A stretch of 27,266 nt of DNA from CAZODA01 sp964578485 (GCA_964578485.1 CAZODA010000042.1:1-27266), one strand, 5' to 3'; shown: positions 17,239 through 25,675, counted from the stretch's first letter. Numbers and translations: made by a program. The notes: generated from the sequence alone by a model not told the origin.

Positions 17239-17735
17239 TTTCTCTATTTTTTATTATTTTCTTACAAGTTTCACCTCTTTTAAACCCGCCGGAATAAGGC
17301 TTGCACTTAAAGCTGAATTAAACTACTTTCGCATGCATCTTAATTTCAGATAAATATAAGTGAAGCAATGAAAAAAACTTAAATATTATTTCTTAATAAC
17401 AGGAAACATTTCCTACAAGATAATAATATTTGATTTATAGATATTATTTTTTGATTTTGTTTTTTGGCAAATTTGAATCACTTTGTGAAGATAATTAAGA
17501 AGCTTTTACACAAAGGTTTTCCCCATCGAAATATAAAAAAGAATTACAAAGACAAAAAAGCAAAGAAGAACCGGACGACACGACTATAACAAGCCGGTAA
17601 ATTGCTTTCTAAACAGGATTTAACAATCCTTACTATTTTTGTATATTGTTTAAAAAAGTGGTAATACTATTTGTCGAATAGAGGGATTAAAGTCGAATAT
17701 AAATGCTATCAAATTTTACTTAAAAAGCATTTTTT
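17239..17735. other. Intergenic region with inverted repeats upstream of the DUF4450 gene
   Basis: No gene is visible in this 497-bp A+T-rich stretch. It holds two inverted repeats close together: AGGAAA-CA-TTTCCT at 17401-17414, and AATAATAT/ATATTATT at 17422-17429 and 17441-17448 with an 11-bp spacer. They lie about 165-210 bp upstream of the DUF4450 start and could be regulator sites, but this is inference. No TAnnTTTG box in the minus orientation could be assigned. Confidence 0.35.
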
Positions 17736-18569
17736 TTACTGCCCCATTAAATAAGCATCCGGATCATCAAGGTAGTCTTCCGGATCCTTCAAGCGGCCTT
17801 TATTTTTTTCAAATTCTTGAAAGCGTTTTGCTTGCTGCTCATTCAAAAGCTCGGTCTCCAATGCAACTCCATCAGAATAATTTAACCTATAATCTTCTAT
17901 CCCATTTGCATTAAAAAAGAACCAAGGCCCCTGCATTCTGCCATTCTGATACATACCGAAAACCTCGCGATGCCCATTTTGATAATAAAGCACATATGAT
18001 CCATGCAACAAATCATTTCGATAATTTGCTTCAAGTTTTTTTTCACCATTCTTATAATAAACAGTATGATTGCCATTTCTTTTACCCTCCATCCAATGAG
18101 ATTCAACAGCTATACTGCCATCAGAATAATAGCTTACTGACTCCCCATTTTTTTTATCATTTATATAATTTTCTATACCAAGCAAATACCCTTTATAATG
18201 ATAAAGCTTCCACTCCCCCTCTTTACTGTTCTTTTTATAAACACCCTCTGCTATTTTTTGTCCCAGTTCATTAAATAGTTCCCCTTTACCCCAAATTCCC
18301 TCATCATCATAAATAATACGCGCCATATGATTGCCATTTGAATGATAACGGAGCATTTCACCAATAGGCAAGTTATCAACAAAGAATGCTTTATACATCA
18401 ACTTCCCATTTGGATATGATCTTTGCCATAAACCTTGACGCAAACCATTTTCATCGGTATAATTTAATTTCTGGTCACTGTCTTCTGGAAGTTGCAAAGA
18501 TTGCGCTTGCAATAAGACTGTTGCAGACAAACAAAGTGTTAAAATAATGCGAGTACGAAAATTCTTCAT
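17736..18569 (-). CDS. Secreted MORN-repeat protein
   Basis: Protein of 277 residues when read from the ATG at 18569. This start gives a clean signal peptide (MKNFRTRIILTLCLSATVLLQAQ), whereas an upstream TTG at 18599 adds ten residues that would spoil it. The mature part (about 35-235) is a run of MORN-like repeats of about 22-24 residues with the pattern xGxWxxYYxNGxxxxExxYxxGxxxG; examples are YYKNGEKKLEANYRNDLLHG and YYQNGHREVFGMYQNGRMQG. Such proteins are often annotated as YwqK-type antitoxins; nothing here supports a toxin-antitoxin pairing. The C-terminus (about 240-277) is charged and lacks an anchor. It probably acts in the periplasm or at the envelope; the function is unknown. A palindromic repeat island begins just upstream. 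Confidence 0.8.
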   Translation of the reverse strand: MKNFRTRIILTLCLSATVLLQAQSLQLPEDSDQKLNYTDENGLRQGLWQRSYPNGKLMYKAFFVDNLPIGEMLRYHSNGNHMARIIYDDEGIWGKGELFNELGQKIAEGVYKKNSKEGEWKLYHYKGYLLGIENYINDKKNGESVSYYSDGSIAVESHWMEGKRNGNHTVYYKNGEKKLEANYRNDLLHGSYVLYYQNGHREVFGMYQNGRMQGPWFFFNANGIEDYRLNYSDGVALETELLNEQQAKRFQEFEKNKGRLKDPEDYLDDPDAYLMGQ

Positions 18570-18641
18570 AAATAAATCTCTGTTTCTTTGAAATAACAAT
18601 AAACGATCGGTGAGGGCTTCATTGGGGGGATTGCGTCATTG

Positions 18642-18968
18642 GAGGGGATTGCGGGTCAAGCCCGCAATGACGGCCGCGGTGGTCGTCATTCTGGCGAAAG
18701 CCAGAATCCCCTGCAATGACGCAGTCGTTGGTCGCATGAGGGGATTGCGGGTCAAGCCTGCAATGACGGCCACGGTGGTCGTCATTCTGGCGAAAGCCAG
18801 AATCCCCTGCAATGACGCAGTCGTTGGTCGCATGAGGGGATTGCGGGTCAAGCCTGCAATGACGGCCACGGTGGTCGTCATTCTGGCGAAAGCCAGAATC
18901 CCCTGCAATGACGATCGCAAAGCGGCATTGCGGGGGATTGCGGGTCGAGCCCGCAATGACGTTCTCAA
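18642..18968. repeat. 96-bp tandem repeat of palindromic elements
   Basis: Units start at 18642, 18738 and 18834 (period 96 bp); the third diverges after about 18910. Each unit contains two hairpins: ATTGCGGG/CCCGCAAT with a 5-base loop (18648-18668 in the first unit) and ATTCTGGC/GCCAGAAT with a GAAA loop (18688-18707). In units 2 and 3 the first stem reads GCCTGC instead of GCCCGC, which keeps pairing through G-U in RNA. Further half-copies run to about 18998. The sequence is far richer in G+C than the flanking genes. Because 96 is a multiple of 3, all frames stay open across the array; those long frames are not genes. Confidence 0.95.
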
Positions 18969-18974
18969 CGGTCG

Positions 18975-19331
18975 TCATTGCGGACTTGATCCGCAATCTC
19001 CTTCATAATACTCCTTTACTGCTTTAATCCACTCTTCATTCACTCCAATCGATTCAGACAGGTCTTTCCAATCGGGGTTTTCTTTATTTATCAATTCGTT
19101 TTTCCATTCTCTTTTCCAGTTCTTGATTTGCTTTTCACGTGCAATTGCTTCCACCACCAATTCATACTCTTCGAAATAAACCAGTTTATCGCAATTATAT
19201 TTATATGTAAAGCCTTTGTTGATTTTTGCTTTGTGTTCGGCTACACGACGCTTCAAGTCATTCGTAACTCCAACGTAGAGAACATTGTTGTATGTATTAC
19301 ACATGAAATAAATGAAACCGGTTTTATCCAT
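18975..19331 (-). CDS. Small GIY-YIG nuclease-family protein embedded in repeats
   Basis: Single-domain GIY-YIG endonuclease-like protein of 118 residues. The first motif appears as GFIY (5-8) and the second as LYVG (18-21). They are followed by Arg28/Arg29 in NDLKRRVAEH and the metal-binding Glu66 in EAIAREKQIKNWKR, then the family's ENPDWKDL. The catalytic set thus looks intact. I chose the ATG at 19331 because a good Shine-Dalgarno (AAAAGGAG) lies 9 bp upstream, whereas the longer open frame to 19397 would start inside a palindromic repeat. The last seven codons (DCGSSPQ) and the TGA stop are encoded by a copy of that repeat. The gene lies between two identical 40-bp direct repeats (18905-18944 and 19374-19413). 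Such proteins are often mislabelled as UvrC. The role is unknown; a link to spread of the repeat is inference. Confidence 0.87.
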   Translation of the reverse strand: MDKTGFIYFMCNTYNNVLYVGVTNDLKRRVAEHKAKINKGFTYKYNCDKLVYFEEYELVVEAIAREKQIKNWKREWKNELINKENPDWKDLSESIGVNEEWIKAVKEYYEGDCGSSPQ

Positions 19332-19352
19332 GTTATGGGTCTCCTTTTTATT

Positions 19353-19487
19353 AGGGGATTGCGGGTCGAGCCCGCAATGACGATCGCAAAGCGGCATTGC
19401 GGGGGATTGCGGGAATGCTGAACTTGATTCAGTACCGCAATGACGGCCGCGGTGATCGTCATTGCGGACTTGATCCGCAATCCCCTA
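19353..19487. repeat. Palindromic repeat cluster between dnaK and the GIY-YIG gene
   Basis: Copies of the same elements as at 18642-18998: ATTGCGGG/CCCGCAAT hairpin at 19358-19378, a 40-bp segment (19374-19413) identical to 18905-18944, a longer stem variant with an AACTTGATTCAG insert (about 19403-19439), and a 27-bp segment (19456-19482) identical to 18972-18998. It begins 21 bp upstream of the GIY-YIG start and ends about 33 bp downstream of the dnaK stop. The stems could act as a terminator or mRNA-stabilising structure for dnaK, but no T-tract follows. Confidence 0.92.
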
Positions 19488-19519
19488 ATACGATCGTTGA
19501 AACCGACCGACGGATCCCC

Positions 19520-21433
19520 TTACTTCACTTCTTCAAAGTCAACATCAGTAACATCATCTTCACCGCCCGGTCCTTGAGAGTGGTCTTCAGGTGCCTGTGC
19601 CGCTGACCCGTCAGCTTGAGCTTGCTCTTGCTGAGTTGCATTATACATATCTTGTGAAGCAGCCTGGAAAACAGTGTTCAATTCGTTTGTTGCAGCATCA
19701 ATAGCATCAATATCTTTAGCTTTATGAGCTTCTTTTAATTTCTCAAGTGCTGCTTCAATAGGGGCTTTCTTTTCGGCAGGAATTTTATCTCCAAACTCTT
19801 TCAATTGTTTTTCAGTTTGGAAGATCATACTATCCGCCATATTAAGCTTATCAATAGTTTCTCTGGCGCTTTTATCAGCTTCTGCATTTGCTTCAGCCTC
19901 TTCCTTCATGCGTTTAATTTCATCTTCAGATAAACCGGATGATGCTTCAATTCTAATACTTTGCTCTTTTCCGGTTCCTTTATCTTTTGCTTTTACATGT
20001 AGAATACCGTTGGCATCTATATCGAAAGAAACCTCAATTTGAGGTACTCCCCTTGGAGCCGGCGGAATACTGTCGAGATGAAATCTTCCAATAGTTTTAT
20101 TGTCTTTTGCCATTGGACGTTCTCCCTGCAGCACATGAATTTCAACAGAAGGTTGGTTATCAGCAGCTGTAGTAAATGTTTCAGATTTTTTTGTAGGAAT
20201 TGTTGTATTTGATTCAATAAGTTTAGTCATTACACCACCCATTGTTTCAATTCCAAGAGATAAAGGAGTAACATCAAGCAACAAAACATCCTTTACTTCA
20301 CCTGTTAAAACACCACCTTGAACAGCGGCACCAACAGCAACTACCTCATCTAAGTTAACTCCTTTGGAAGGTTTTTTTCCAAAAAAGTCTTCTACTAATT
20401 TCTGAATTGCAGGAATACGTGTAGATCCACCCACCAAAATAACCTCGTCAATATCTGATGCTGTCATTCCGGCATCTTGTAAAGCCTGACGACAAGGTCC
20501 AAGTGCACGCTGAATAAGCTCATACGACAATTGCTCGAATTGTGCACGTGTTAATTTTTTAACAAGGTGTTTTGGAATACCGTCAACAGGCATAATATAT
20601 GGAAGGTTAATTTCCGTAGTGGTAGTACTTGACAATTCAATTTTAGCTTTTTCTGCTGCATCCTTTAATCTTTGCAAAGCCATTGGATCTTTACGTAAAT
20701 CTATATTTTCATCCTTTTTGAATTCTTCTGCCAACCAGTTAATTATTACGTCATCAAAATCATCTCCTCCAAGATGGGTATCACCATTTGTAGATTTAAC
20801 CTCAAAAACACCATCTCCCAATTCAAGGATACTAATATCAAAAGTTCCACCACCCAGGTCAAACACAGCAATTTTCATATCTTTATTTTGCTTGTCAAGA
20901 CCATAAGCCAATGATGCGGCTGTAGGCTCATTGATGATACGCCTAACTTTCAAACCGGCTATTTCTCCGGCTTCTTTTGTTGCCTGCCTTTGGGAGTCAT
21001 TAAAATAAGCAGGTACAGTAATTACTGCCTCATTCACTTCCTGCCCTAAATAATCCTCTGCAGTTTTTTTCATCTTTTGCAGTATCATAGCAGAAATTTC
21101 CTGCGCAGAATACTTACGATCATCAATTTCTACTCGAGGAGTATTGTTATCTCCTTTTACAACTTTATATGGAACTCTCTTAACTTCATTTGGGATATCA
21201 TCATACATGCTTCCCATAAAACGCTTAATCGAATATATGGTTTTTGTAGGATTAGTAATAGCCTGTCGTTTGGCAGGATCACCTACTTTACGTTCACCAT
21301 TTTCAACAAATGCAACTATTGAAGGAGTAGTTCTTTTACCTTCGCTATTAGGAATTACAACAGCTTCCTTACCTTCCATCACAGAAACACAGGAATTTGT
21401 AGTTCCTAAATCAATTCCAATTATCTTTCCCAT
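19520..21433 (-). CDS. dnaK: Molecular chaperone DnaK (Hsp70)
   Basis: ATP-dependent cytoplasmic chaperone for folding and stress protection. At 637 residues it is full length. The N-terminal GIDLGTTNSCV (phosphate 1 motif), AVFDLGGGTFDIS (phosphate 2) and VILVGGSTRIPAIQ (adenosine motif) are all present. The interdomain linker DVLLLDVTPLSLGIE, the beta-sandwich substrate-binding domain, the helical lid, a flexible Gln/Ala/Gly-rich tail and the conserved acidic end VTDVDFEEVK are also seen. Neither grpE nor dnaJ is adjacent, and I see no CIRCE-type inverted repeat upstream. Its 3' side abuts a cluster of palindromic repeats. Confidence 0.99.
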   Translation of the reverse strand: MGKIIGIDLGTTNSCVSVMEGKEAVVIPNSEGKRTTPSIVAFVENGERKVGDPAKRQAITNPTKTIYSIKRFMGSMYDDIPNEVKRVPYKVVKGDNNTPRVEIDDRKYSAQEISAMILQKMKKTAEDYLGQEVNEAVITVPAYFNDSQRQATKEAGEIAGLKVRRIINEPTAASLAYGLDKQNKDMKIAVFDLGGGTFDISILELGDGVFEVKSTNGDTHLGGDDFDDVIINWLAEEFKKDENIDLRKDPMALQRLKDAAEKAKIELSSTTTTEINLPYIMPVDGIPKHLVKKLTRAQFEQLSYELIQRALGPCRQALQDAGMTASDIDEVILVGGSTRIPAIQKLVEDFFGKKPSKGVNLDEVVAVGAAVQGGVLTGEVKDVLLLDVTPLSLGIETMGGVMTKLIESNTTIPTKKSETFTTAADNQPSVEIHVLQGERPMAKDNKTIGRFHLDSIPPAPRGVPQIEVSFDIDANGILHVKAKDKGTGKEQSIRIEASSGLSEDEIKRMKEEAEANAEADKSARETIDKLNMADSMIFQTEKQLKEFGDKIPAEKKAPIEAALEKLKEAHKAKDIDAIDAATNELNTVFQAASQDMYNATQQEQAQADGSAAQAPEDHSQGPGGEDDVTDVDFEEVK

Positions 21434-21617
21434 TTTAAATGATAGTTTATAATATTTTTAATATATCGTTATTTTCTAATCACGATATTTATTGACTCAA
21501 AGGATATGCCATACACAAAAGGAAAGCAGGATTTGCAAATTTGGCATTAAAAAACAAGGAAGTTTAAAAAATAATGGCAGATTCAATGACAAAATGACTG
21601 AAAGTTATATCAAAGTG

Positions 21618-22607
21618 CTAAGAAAAATATCGCATAAACTGAACTCGTTCAAAACCAACAGTATTTTCATCTTCGCTTTTATAAGCTAATTTTCCTTGAA
21701 ATTGATCAATCAATTCAAAGCCCTTTCTTTCCATCCATGTCTCCAACTCATTATTCATTGTTTTTAAATGGGAAATGCCATTTTTATATAATGCAGAAGC
21801 TACTTGGACAGCGGCAGCCCCGGCCAGCAACATTTTGGCAACAGTTTTTCCATCATGTACACCCGTTGATGCCACCATGTCGCATTTATTAATTACTGAA
21901 GATGTTAATGCAATCCAACGCAAGGAATTCACATATTCATCGGGTTGACTAAAAGTAGGGCCTGCAGCTACAGTTATTTTTTCTATATCAATATCAGGAC
22001 TATAAAAGCGATTGAACATAGTAATTCCCTTAATCCCTGCTTCTTGTATTAGATTTAGCATATTTGTAAACCCTGAATAATAAGGACTGATTTTTACAGC
22101 AACGGGAATAGTGGCAATTTTCAACACTTCAGCTACTATGTCAACAAGATTTTGTTCATAATAATTTCCCGGCTGATTGATATCTGCAGGCAAGGTAAAA
22201 ACATTAAGTTCAATACCATCGGCACCTGATTCCTGTAAATATTTGGTAAAATATGGCCAGTTATAGGGGCTGACACAATTAATACTTGCAATAACCGGAA
22301 TTTGAAGTTGACTTTTGGCTTCAAAAATAAGTTTCAAATAATTTATTAATTTATCTTCAACATCCACTTCTTCATAATATTCCATTGTTTCGGGATAAAG
22401 AAGACTTTCTGATTGCAGTTTGTTTTTTTGTCGCTTTAAATCAACAACAATTTCTTCTTCAAACAATGATTTCAAAACAACAGCTCCTGCTCCATTATCT
22501 TCCAGCTCTTTTAATTTTCCTATCTTAGAGGTAAGCCCACTACTTGCAGCAATAATTGGAGAAGGTAAATGGAGGCCCATATAGGTAGTAGAAATATCTA
22601 TCATCAT
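21618..22607 (-). CDS. Dihydroorotate dehydrogenase-like flavoprotein
   Basis: A 329-residue TIM-barrel protein of the dihydroorotate-dehydrogenase-like group. Recognisable parts are LPSPIIAASSGLTS (14-27), a central VIASINCVSPYNW (105-117), ADGIELNVFTLPAD (129-142), VAVKISPYYS and the phosphate-binding end with STGVHDGKTVAKMLLAGAAAVQVASALYKNG-type sequence. Where true PyrD has NxSCPN (class 1) or NxSSPN (class 2), this protein reads NVFTLP, so the catalytic Cys/Ser is replaced by Thr138. It is therefore probably not the pyrimidine-pathway enzyme; the substrate is unknown but FMN binding is likely. Two in-frame ATGs (22607 and 22604) are equally good starts. A 10-bp inverted repeat (22607-22616 and 22640-22649) overlaps the start region. 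Confidence 0.85.
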   Translation of the reverse strand: MMIDISTTYMGLHLPSPIIAASSGLTSKIGKLKELEDNGAGAVVLKSLFEEEIVVDLKRQKNKLQSESLLYPETMEYYEEVDVEDKLINYLKLIFEAKSQLQIPVIASINCVSPYNWPYFTKYLQESGADGIELNVFTLPADINQPGNYYEQNLVDIVAEVLKIATIPVAVKISPYYSGFTNMLNLIQEAGIKGITMFNRFYSPDIDIEKITVAAGPTFSQPDEYVNSLRWIALTSSVINKCDMVASTGVHDGKTVAKMLLAGAAAVQVASALYKNGISHLKTMNNELETWMERKGFELIDQFQGKLAYKSEDENTVGFERVQFMRYFS

Positions 22608-22677
22608 TAAACAAATTGATTTATGACCAAATTACAAAGATTTGTTTAAAGAAAATGAATCTTTGAGATTAAAAAAA

Positions 22678-23916
22678 TTATTTGTTATTATACTTAAAAA
22701 ACTGCAGGTTATGCCCCATTTTATATTTCTTTGTATGCATATAAAACTCATTATAAGGATTAGGTTTAATTTCGATAGGAACATTTTCAACAATTTCCAA
22801 TCCATATCCGACTAATCCAATTCTTTTAATTGGATTATTGGTCATTAATCTCATTTTTTTAACCCCCAACTCCCTTAAAATTTGCGCGCCAACCCCATAA
22901 TCTCTTTCATCGGCTTCAAATCCAAGCTCAATATTGGCATCAACAGTATCATAACCTTGTTCTTGCAATTTATAGGCTTCAATTTTATTCATTAAACCAA
23001 TACCTCTGCCTTCCTGATTCATATATACAATTACACCTTTCCCCTCTTTTTCAATAACTTCCATTGCTTTATGTAGTTGTTCTCCACATTCACAGCGCAA
23101 GGAGCCAAAAATATCACCTGTAGCACAACTTGAGTGTACTCTGACATAAATTGGTTCATCGGCTTTCCACTTACCTTTTATCAAAGCCATATGTTCCAAA
23201 CCATTGGATTTTTGTTTAAAGGGAATAAAACGAAAGTCGCCATAAATAGTAGGCAAATGTACTTCAACTCCTTTTTCAACAAGGCTTTCTTGACGAAGAC
23301 GATAGGCAATGAGATCTTTAATGGAAATAATTTTAAGATTAAATTTTTTTGCAATTTCTATAAGTTCAGGTAAACGCGCCATAGAGCCGTCATCATTCAT
23401 TATCTCCACTAATACACCTGCAGGATATAAACCGGCCATTCTGGCCAGATCAACAGCTGCTTCGGTGTGACCTGCTCTTCTGAGTACACCACGTTCTTTT
23501 GCTTTTAGGGGAAAAATATGTCCCGGCCTCCCCAAATCATCTGGTTTTGTATTTGGATCACTTAATGCTATTAAAGTTTTAGCTCTGTCATGTGCTGAAA
23601 TTCCTGTTGTACATCCATGTCCTATAAGATCAACAGAAACAGTGAATGGCGTTGCATGTACCGAAGTATTTCTTCCTACCATCAGGCCTAATTCCAATTC
23701 ATCACATCTTTCCTCGGTAAGAGGTGCACAAATTAGTCCACGCCCATATTTAGCCATAAAATTGACTTTCTCCGGGGTAATCAATTCTGCAGCAGCAATA
23801 AAATCACCTTCATTTTCACGGTCTTCATCATCTACAACTATAACTAACTCCCCTTCTCTAATGGCCTGAACAGCCTCTTCTATGGTATCTAATTGAATAT
23901 CTGCTTGTTTTGACAT
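22678..23916 (-). CDS. ribBA: Bifunctional DHBP synthase / GTP cyclohydrolase II
   Basis: Catalyses both entry steps of riboflavin synthesis: ribulose 5-phosphate to 3,4-dihydroxy-2-butanone 4-phosphate, and GTP to the pyrimidine precursor. It has 412 residues. The N-terminal RibB domain (about 8-205) has the acidic metal loop DDEDRENEGD (29-38), HATPFTVSVD (87-96) and GHTEAAVDLARMAG (149-162). The C-terminal RibA domain (about 212-400) has the zinc cysteines Cys264, Cys275 and Cys277 in SSCATGDIFGSLRCECGEQ, then YMNQEGRGIGL and the late TNNP motif. Both active sites look intact. No FMN riboswitch core is recognisable in the 188 bp upstream. The next gene upstream is the LptF/LptG permease, an adjacency I recall from other Bacteroidota. 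Confidence 0.98.
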   Translation of the reverse strand: MSKQADIQLDTIEEAVQAIREGELVIVVDDEDRENEGDFIAAAELITPEKVNFMAKYGRGLICAPLTEERCDELELGLMVGRNTSVHATPFTVSVDLIGHGCTTGISAHDRAKTLIALSDPNTKPDDLGRPGHIFPLKAKERGVLRRAGHTEAAVDLARMAGLYPAGVLVEIMNDDGSMARLPELIEIAKKFNLKIISIKDLIAYRLRQESLVEKGVEVHLPTIYGDFRFIPFKQKSNGLEHMALIKGKWKADEPIYVRVHSSCATGDIFGSLRCECGEQLHKAMEVIEKEGKGVIVYMNQEGRGIGLMNKIEAYKLQEQGYDTVDANIELGFEADERDYGVGAQILRELGVKKMRLMTNNPIKRIGLVGYGLEIVENVPIEIKPNPYNEFYMHTKKYKMGHNLQFFKYNNK

Positions 23917-24104
23917 TATGTTTTAAATATTATTTTATTTTATGAGCCTTTCATGGCCAAGCTTAGCTCCTTTTAAAGAAGGCATAAAATTACACAATTT
24001 AAAGGAGTTTCTGCTATAAAACATCTTATCTTTTACCTGTTTCTATAATAGTAAACAAGCAATTATATTTAGTGTTTTACAATAAAAATGAATAAGATTT
24101 GATA

Positions 24105-25580
24105 TCATTTCTTTATTTTGAATCTATTTCCAAGATTTATTTTTTCTTTTATTTTGCCTAGGAAAGAATAATAAGCATCTAAATTAAGCAAAGCAGAATC
24201 TGTGGCAGATTTATAGGTAAGGAATATTCCAATAGGCAACAATACAACAGAAGACAGCCACATACCTTGATACACTTCCCAAACGCCATCACGTGCAAAC
24301 TTCACTCCCATGGTATCTATAACATAATACACAATAAAAAAGAATATTGAAATCACAGTAGGCATACCCAATCCTCCCTTCCTTATTATGGCACCCAGGG
24401 GGGCTCCAATAAAGAAAAAGATGAGGCAGGCAAATGAGAGTGTAAATTTCCTGTGTATTGCCATTATATGTCTTCTAATAGCAAAATCCTCTCTATCTAT
24501 AAAGCGCATTTGATCATCAATAGTTTGTTTATGATCTCGTGCGTTACGAATAGAATTCTGAATGATTGTTTGTTTTTGATTTCCACTCAAAGAGAGAAAT
24601 AAAGAATCAATATTAACTATTTCCGAAGAATCTATAACCGCCAACTTATTGTCATTCAAATATCTTAAACGCGTAAAAAAAGTATTTGACGATCTCTCTT
24701 CTACTACATCAACATACTTAGTCCGCTCAATTCTAAAAGAATCAAGATCATGCGATAACTGCGTAATATTCTTCATTCTGTCGCTATTGCGAAAGAGGTT
24801 TTCATCAGTTTTGGAAAAATCAAAGCCCTGTACCTGCATAATGGCAACCTGCTCTTTAAATTCATCAGTACGGAACATGCGATTGTCCTTTCTTTGCTGA
24901 CGCCTGCCTCCTTCAGCTGCAACCCTTTCATCGTAACGTAGCCCATCATATAAAATTATCTTCAAAAATCGTTTGTCATTTGACATCTGCAAGAGCCCGG
25001 AATCGGCCAATGTAACATTGCTATTTCTTGCTTGCCGGTCGCGATGATCATAGATCATAACATCGTACATCATATTATTGTTACGATTTTTTTCCTCTAC
25101 TTTAATACTAAAATCATCAACTCCATGATAAAAAGTTCTCTCTTTAATATCTAATTCAAGACGAGTTTCTCGAATTCCATGAAGGATAGAAACCAATTTT
25201 AAATTGGCTACCGGCAAAATGTTATTGGAAAAGCCATAGGCTAATCCGGAAATTATAATAGTTAAGATTGTCAAAGGCATCATAATTTTTGAAAGGGAGA
25301 TACCGGCAGATTTTAGAGCCGTTAGTTCATAGTTTTCGCCCAGATTACCAAAGGTCATAAGAGCAGCAAGCAGTATTGCCAGGGGAAGTGCCATAGGAAC
25401 AACCTGCAAGGAAGCATAAAACAAGAGCTCAGCTAAAACTGACCATTCCAAACCTTTTCCAACCAAATCATCAACATAGCGCCATAAAAACTGCATGACA
25501 AGAATAAACATTGCAATGAAAAAGGTTAATACAAATGGCCCCAAATAGCTTTTTAATATGAAAATATGCAGTTTTTTCAT
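24105..25580 (-). CDS. LptF/LptG-family LPS export permease
   Basis: Inner-membrane half of the LptB2FG transporter that extracts lipopolysaccharide toward the outer membrane. It has 491 residues with the expected topology: three N-terminal membrane helices (about 12-34, 57-79 and 98-118), a large periplasmic region (about 120-378) and three C-terminal helices (about 380-398, 407-424 and 439-456). The coupling segment FGNLGENYELTALKSAGISL (77-96) and the GAPLGAIIRKGGLGMP turn (392-407) are family hallmarks. The periplasmic part is longer than in the roughly 360-residue proteobacterial proteins, with a charged helical insertion (about 225-360). I cannot decide between LptF and LptG. Upstream lie a perfect 18-bp palindrome and a possible -7 box. 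Confidence 0.93.
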   Translation of the reverse strand: MKKLHIFILKSYLGPFVLTFFIAMFILVMQFLWRYVDDLVGKGLEWSVLAELLFYASLQVVPMALPLAILLAALMTFGNLGENYELTALKSAGISLSKIMMPLTILTIIISGLAYGFSNNILPVANLKLVSILHGIRETRLELDIKERTFYHGVDDFSIKVEEKNRNNNMMYDVMIYDHRDRQARNSNVTLADSGLLQMSNDKRFLKIILYDGLRYDERVAAEGGRRQQRKDNRMFRTDEFKEQVAIMQVQGFDFSKTDENLFRNSDRMKNITQLSHDLDSFRIERTKYVDVVEERSSNTFFTRLRYLNDNKLAVIDSSEIVNIDSLFLSLSGNQKQTIIQNSIRNARDHKQTIDDQMRFIDREDFAIRRHIMAIHRKFTLSFACLIFFFIGAPLGAIIRKGGLGMPTVISIFFFIVYYVIDTMGVKFARDGVWEVYQGMWLSSVVLLPIGIFLTYKSATDSALLNLDAYYSFLGKIKEKINLGNRFKIKK

Positions 25581-25641
25581 TTATGTGGATTCTAACGAAG
25601 AATACAACTTTTCAGCAAAATCTATACCCTAAAACAAATAC

Positions 25642-25675
25642 TTGGCATTAAAATGCCAATTTGTTTACAAAGGTA
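25642..25675 (-). promoter_or_regulatory. Perfect palindrome and -7-like box upstream of lptF/lptG
   Basis: TTGGCATTAAAATGCCAA (25642-25659) is a perfect 18-bp palindrome. Just upstream on the minus strand is TACCTTTG (25668-25675), a match to the Bacteroidota -7 element, though no TTG is seen at the expected distance. The palindrome would fall at about the transcription start, 62 bp before the permease ATG, where a repressor could act; alternatively it is a weak terminator for the START-like gene, whose stop is at 25704. Confidence 0.45.

Noticed and set aside
17736..18569. Antitoxin of a toxin-antitoxin pair
   Set aside because: Automatic labels for MORN proteins often say so, but there is a signal peptide, no adjacent toxin-like gene and no operon partner.
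18642..18968. CRISPR-like array
   Set aside because: The units are contiguous 96-bp tandem copies with no variable spacers.
18610..19008. Long overlapping open frames on both strands in the repeat island (up to 132 codons)
   Set aside because: They consist of 32-codon periodic translations of a 96-bp palindromic repeat, are open in several frames on both strands and lack any domain; they are repeat artefacts.
18975..19397. Longer 140-residue reading of the GIY-YIG gene
   Set aside because: The extra 22 residues come from the palindromic repeat, and the internal ATG at 19331 has a good Shine-Dalgarno, so the shorter form is preferred.
23917..24104. FMN riboswitch upstream of ribBA
   Set aside because: I looked for the conserved AGGGGCA and related core motifs on the minus strand and found none.
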